Positions 21,486 through 25,548 of a stretch of 25,548 nt of DNA are shown one piece after another (positions within the stretch are counted from its first letter, which is position 1; every line of letters begins with the position of its first letter). The stretch comes from UBA660 sp046704245 (GTDB lineage: Bacteria > Bacillota_I > Bacilli_A > RF39 > UBA660): contig JBJKSD010000005.1 of the NCBI GenBank assembly GCA_046704245.1, forward strand, positions 1 to 25,548, in the 5' to 3' direction. The notes under the pieces were generated by a model. That model did not search any database and was not told the DNA's origin. It was given only the letters and a program-made list of their open reading frames with translations. The translations under genes and the position numbers were made by a program.

Positions 21486-24080
21486 TTATTTAACATCATA
21501 CCAATCATTACCAAAATTAATATCAACTTTAATTGGTACATCTAGTTTATAAGTGTTTTCCATAATATCTTCGACGATTTTAGCCATCTTAGCTTGTTCT
21601 TTTTTATCGACATCAAATACTAATTCATCATGTACTTGTAAAATCATCTTACTATTTAATTTTTCTTTCTTTAACTTATTATATATCTCAACCATAGCTT
21701 TTTTAATTATATCAGCACTACTACCTTGGAAAGGAGTATTTAAAGCCATACGTTCACCTTGCGCTCTAACCATATAATTAGGATTATTTAATTCATCGAT
21801 AATTCTTTTTCTATTCATAATAGTTTTAACATAACCTTTTTCATGAGCTTCTTTAATAACACCATCCATATATTTTTTAATACCAGGAAATGTATCTAAA
21901 TATTTATCGATGAACTTCTTAGCTGATTTAACATCAATATCTAAGTTCTCTGATAACCCAAAACTACTAATACCATAGATAATACCAAAGTTAACAGCTT
22001 TAGCTTGCCTTCTCATTTCTTTAGTAACATCTTTTTCTTTAACATTAAAGATGTCCATTGCTGTCTTAGTATGAATATCCATGCCTTTGTTAAAAGCCTC
22101 CATTAAGTTTGGAGCTTTAGAATAATGAGCTAAGATACGAAGTTCAATTTGGGAATAATCCGAAGACATAATGATACAACCTTTACTTGGGACAAAGGCT
22201 TTTCTAATAATACGTCCTTCTTCATTCCTAATAGGAATATTTTGTAGATTAGGTTCAATTGATGATAGACGTCCCGTTCTAGTTAAAGTTTGATTATAGA
22301 TAGTATGGATTTTTTGATCATCAAGGATACTATTTTTTAATCCTTCGACATAAGTACCATATATTTTAACTAAAGTACGATAATCTAGAATTTTAGATAC
22401 TATCGGATGAACATTAATTAACCGTTGTAAAACATTCTTATCAGTTGAATAACCAGTTTTACCTTTCTTACCATATGGTAAGTTTAATTTATCAAATAAT
22501 ACTTCACCTAATTGTTTAGGAGAACCAATATTAAATTCAAAACCTACTATTTTATATATTTCGTTAGTTATTTTAGTTATCTTATCTTGTAATTCTTCAC
22601 CTATTTTATTTAACGTATCTATATTAATATTAATTCCTGTATATTCCATATCAGCTAAGACTTCGATTAAAGGCATTTCTATTTCGGTAAAGACTTTAAT
22701 CATATCTTCTCTTTTTATTTCATCACTAAACCTGTCATACATCTCATATATGAATTTAGCTTTCCTAATACATAGATTAGCTATTTCTTCTTCGGTTACT
22801 TCTTTAAAACTATTACCTTTACCAAAAACAGTTTCATAGAACGGTATATCGTATCCTAATTGATTAGCTAGATAACTAATGTCATTCTTAATATTATAGT
22901 TAAGTAAATAAGCAGCAATCATTAAATCAAACTTAACACTAGTTAAATTAATATTATATCTTCTTAAACTAACTATAGCTTTCTTTAAATCATAGGTATA
23001 AGCAATGTTTTTAAAGGTATAGTTAGGATTCTTTGTTAAAATATTAAAGGGAATATAAAATGATTGTTCTTTATTATAGATAGCTACTCCTAATATCTTA
23101 GCAGTATGATAATTACTACCTAATATTTCTATATATAAAGCTGAATTATTCTTAATATTTAAATCATCGATATTATTAATAATTGTTACTTCTTGTTTCT
23201 TTATTTCATAATTATCTTTACGCAATGATTTTAAGAATGAATAGAATTCTAATTCTTCATACATGTTAATTAATTGATCACAGTGAATATTACTATACTT
23301 CATATCTTCTAATTTAATATTAATTGGTACTTCTTTATGAATAGTAGCTAACTCTTTACTAAAATAAGCACTATCTTTATCTTTTTCTAATTTTTCTTTT
23401 AATTTACCACTAATCTTATCAAGATTATGATAAATATTATCGAGGTCACCATATTCATGTAAAAGATTAAGGGCGGTTTTTTCTCCCACTCCTTTAACAC
23501 CAGGTATTCTATCTGATGGATCACCTTGTAAGGCTTTTAAATCAATCATTTTAATTGGATCAAGACCATAATCTTTTTTAAAAGACTGGGTATCATATAA
23601 AATATAATCTTTTTGTTTTAATAATTTAACGTTGATATCTTTACTTATTAACTGTAATAAATCTTTATCGCTACTGACAATCGTACCAATAAAATCATCA
23701 TCGATATCGACCATTTTAGCTACTGTACCTATAATATCATCAGCTTCATAATTATCGACTTCTAAATATTTAATATTCATACATTCTAATAATTGTTTAG
23801 CAACAGGAAATTGTTGACGTAATTCATCAGGCATTTCAATACGTCCTTCTTTATACCCAGCAAAAGATTCGTGTCGAAAAGTTTTCCCTTTATCGAAGGC
23901 TACCATCATATAAGTGGGTTTTTCTTCATTAATTATCTTATTAATCATGTTAGTAAATCCAAATAGAGCATTAGTAGGAAACCCTTTAGAATTTTTCATC
24001 ATATTACCAGTATATACGGTAGCATAATAACTTCTAAATAAGAGATTATTACCATCTACTAATATTATTTTCTTCATCAT
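21486..24080 (-). CDS. polA: DNA polymerase I
   Basis: The 864-residue protein has the 5'-3' exonuclease domain at residues 1 to about 290 (LVDGNNLLFRSYYA, VEADDIIGT-like NYEADDIIGT, GDPSDRIPGVKGVGEKTALN). The middle 3'-5' exonuclease-like domain is degenerate: the D-x-E of active enzymes is replaced in SALYIEILGSNYHTAKILGV, as in Bacillus Pol I, so proofreading is not expected. The polymerase domain is intact, with motif A DYSQIELR (Asp641), motif B RRQAKAVNFGIIYG (690-703) and motif C VHDELVF (816-822). It fills gaps in repair and removes RNA primers. Two ATG codons in a row follow AGGTGAT; the second (24077) may be the real start. It is flanked by the CRISPR array trailer and mutM. Confidence 0.97.
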   Translation of the reverse strand: MMKKIILVDGNNLLFRSYYATVYTGNMMKNSKGFPTNALFGFTNMINKIINEEKPTYMMVAFDKGKTFRHESFAGYKEGRIEMPDELRQQFPVAKQLLECMNIKYLEVDNYEADDIIGTVAKMVDIDDDFIGTIVSSDKDLLQLISKDINVKLLKQKDYILYDTQSFKKDYGLDPIKMIDLKALQGDPSDRIPGVKGVGEKTALNLLHEYGDLDNIYHNLDKISGKLKEKLEKDKDSAYFSKELATIHKEVPINIKLEDMKYSNIHCDQLINMYEELEFYSFLKSLRKDNYEIKKQEVTIINNIDDLNIKNNSALYIEILGSNYHTAKILGVAIYNKEQSFYIPFNILTKNPNYTFKNIAYTYDLKKAIVSLRRYNINLTSVKFDLMIAAYLLNYNIKNDISYLANQLGYDIPFYETVFGKGNSFKEVTEEEIANLCIRKAKFIYEMYDRFSDEIKREDMIKVFTEIEMPLIEVLADMEYTGININIDTLNKIGEELQDKITKITNEIYKIVGFEFNIGSPKQLGEVLFDKLNLPYGKKGKTGYSTDKNVLQRLINVHPIVSKILDYRTLVKIYGTYVEGLKNSILDDQKIHTIYNQTLTRTGRLSSIEPNLQNIPIRNEEGRIIRKAFVPSKGCIIMSSDYSQIELRILAHYSKAPNLMEAFNKGMDIHTKTAMDIFNVKEKDVTKEMRRQAKAVNFGIIYGISSFGLSENLDIDVKSAKKFIDKYLDTFPGIKKYMDGVIKEAHEKGYVKTIMNRKRIIDELNNPNYMVRAQGERMALNTPFQGSSADIIKKAMVEIYNKLKKEKLNSKMILQVHDELVFDVDKKEQAKMAKIVEDIMENTYKLDVPIKVDINFGNDWYDVK

Positions 24081-24093
24081 ATCACCTATATTT

Positions 24094-24102
24094 ATTATAA
24101 CA
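24094..24102 (-). promoter_or_regulatory. Extended -10 promoter of polA
   Basis: TGTTATAAT on the minus strand ends 6-7 bases before AGGTGAT of polA. There is no clear -35. Transcription would begin close to the Shine-Dalgarno. Confidence 0.5.
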
Positions 24103-24118
24103 TGTAAAATAAATTATA

Positions 24119-24149
24119 AAAATAAAAATGATGACCAAAACTAATCATC
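24119..24149 (-). terminator. Possible terminator of the CRISPR transcript
   Basis: On the minus strand GATGA and TCATC pair around a 10-base loop and are followed by ATTTTTATTTTT. It lies four bases beyond the terminal repeat, where a precursor crRNA running leftward would end. The stem is short (5 bp). Confidence 0.45.
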
Positions 24150-24152
24150 TAT

Positions 24153-25548
24153 TAACTAATATAATATAAATTCTTAGAGTACCAAAACGTGATAAATATT
24201 TAAATGATAGTTGTTATAGTCATTGTATAACATAAATTCTTAGAGTACCAAAACTAAACTTGTTAGTCCTTTATCTATATAATTGTCATTGTATAACATA
24301 AATTCTTAGAGTACCAAAACTACCTTTGAGAACTATTATTCTCCCTTTCTGTCATTGTATAACATAAATTCTTAGAGTACCAAAACTCCATTAACTCTCT
24401 TAAAATATCTTGATTAGTCATTGTATAACATAAATTCTTAGTGTACCAAAACTCCATTAACTCTCTTAAAATAACTTGATTAGTCATTGTATAACATAAA
24501 TTCGTAGAGTACCAAAACACAGAAAAAGAATTATTAATAAAAATATTTGTCATTGTATAACATAAATTCTTAGAGTACCAAAACAGGTGTCTCTTTCTTG
24601 TTCTAACTCTTTTAGTCATTGTATAACATAAATTCTTAGAGTACCAAAACTTGCTTCACTAATTATTAAATTGCTTTCGTGTCATTGTATAACATAAATT
24701 CTTAGAGTACCAAAACTCACTCTATCCATTTCTATTTGATATTCTGGTCATTGTATAACATAAATTCTTAGAGTACCAAAACTTATTCCTTTTACTTTTA
24801 TTCCTGATATTTGTCATTGTATAACATAAATTCTTAGAGTACCAAAACTCTTTCAATAACCTTTTATATCCTCCTAATGTCATTGTATAACATAAATTCT
24901 TAGAGTACCAAAACCAATTGTGAAATAATTAATTATATCATTATGTCATTGTATAACATAAATTCTTAGAGTACCAAAACATGTGAGGAGTGCAGAAAAA
25001 TATGAAAGAAGTCATTGTATAACATAAATTCTTAGAGTACCAAAACGTAGTCTACACCACCAACAAAATCTATGTAGTCATTGTAAAACATAAATTCTTA
25101 GAGTACCAAAACACCTTTGAGAACCATTGTTCTCCCTTTCTGGTCATTGTATAACATAAATTCTTAGAGTACCAAAACGGCATATAGAGGTCAATATGCG
25201 AGTAAAATGTCATTGTATAACATAAATTCTTAGAGTACCAAAACTTGGTGTAAAAATGCTTATAACAACTAACAGTCATTGTATAACATAAATTCTTAGA
25301 GTACCAAAACTATTAATTTTTGCTTTTCTCTATATAATCTGTCATTGTATAACATAAATTCTTAGAGTACCAAAACTAGTTTTAGACGGATTAGGAATAG
25401 GCGAAGGTCATTGTATAACATAAATTCTTAGAGTACCAAAACTGAATTTTCATCATCTGGTGAAACAATAAAGTCATTGTATAACATAAATTCTTAGAGT
25501 ACCAAAACTATATTCAGGGTGTTCTTGCTTTTCTTCATGTCATTGTAT
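24153..25548 (-). CRISPR. CRISPR array, type II-like repeat, trailer end (continues beyond window)
   Basis: A 36-bp repeat recurs with an exact 66-bp period: starts at 24219, 24285 and so on to 25473 give 20 full copies, with a truncated copy at 25539 and a degenerate one at 24153-24188. All 21 spacers are 30 bp. On the minus strand the repeat begins GTTTTGGTACTCTAAG and ends TTATACAATGAC. The GTTTT-x-GTACTCT start is typical of type II repeats (compare S. aureus Cas9 arrays). The left repeat has seven mismatches, nearly all in its outer quarter, which marks the trailer; the leader and probably cas9 lie to the right. Variant repeats: 24417 (A to T), 24483 (T to G), 25077 (T to A), in plus-strand terms. 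No cas gene or tracrRNA was recognised in the window. Confidence 0.97.

Noticed and set aside
24130..24149. ACCAAAAC at 24134-24141 as a further degenerate CRISPR repeat or a tracrRNA anti-repeat
   Set aside because: It is 47 bases from the next repeat end, not 66, and only 8 bases match. It is better explained as the loop of a small terminator hairpin.
24320..24619. Open frame of 99 codons on the minus strand with repeated FWYSKNLCYTMT
   Set aside because: It is the CRISPR repeat translated. The unit length of 66 bp is a multiple of three, so the frame stays open across units; there is no ribosome binding site.
25070..25279. Open frame of 69 codons on the minus strand with the same repeated peptide
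   Set aside because: Same cause: CRISPR repeats in a constant frame, not a gene.
25443..25472. Self-targeting spacer against parC (shared CATCTGGTGA)
   Set aside because: Only about ten bases match and the rest differs, which is chance level in an AT-rich sequence.

Overview
The window is a low-GC, densely packed stretch in which every gene except lexA lies on the minus strand. It looks chromosomal and comes from a spore-forming member of the Bacillota (Bacilli-like, perhaps an uncultured gut lineage; the lineage is inference). Support for this is the spoIIGA-sigE-sigG-ylmC cluster, coat-type ylbD-ylbE, a sirA-like gene beside yneF, and Bacillus-like neighbourhoods (yneF / sirA / tkt / small SOS gene / lexA; lspA-rluD; polA-mutM). 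TGA is used as a stop (eetA, lspA) and Trp is TGG, so this is the standard bacterial code and not the Mycoplasma code. The common Shine-Dalgarno sequence is AGGTGAT.

Layout from left to right: a prepilin-like gene cut by the edge; ylbE-ylbD; parC, interrupted by an in-frame TAA, followed by parE; yneF and sirA; a three-gene type IV-like pilin cassette (6229-8902); tkt; a 47-codon SOS-controlled membrane peptide gene divergent from lexA; lexA (plus strand); a rhomboid protease; rluD-lspA; a four-gene set that resembles a flavin-based extracellular electron transfer module (FMN_bind lipoprotein, Gx-transporter EetB-like, NusG-II EetA-like, ApbE flavin transferase; 14553-17029); a second modular pilin; ylmC; sigG; sigE; spoIIGA; mutM; polA; and the trailer end of a type II-like CRISPR array that runs off the right edge.

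The genes fall into four functional groups: DNA topology, repair and SOS (parE/parC, lexA, the yneA-like gene, mutM, polA); sporulation (spoIIGA activates pro-SigE, followed by SigG, with SirA, YlbD and YlbE); surface structures (modular pilins and lipoprotein processing by LspA); and extracytoplasmic redox (ApbE is predicted to flavinylate the lipoprotein encoded in the same cluster). The most notable points are the nonsense codon in parC, the compact electron-transfer locus, the unannotated YneA-position microprotein between mirror-image SOS boxes, the pilins that share one core but carry different C-terminal modules, the sigG leader hairpin that buries its ribosome binding site, and two CRISPR spacers that look like independent captures of one target shifted by a single base.
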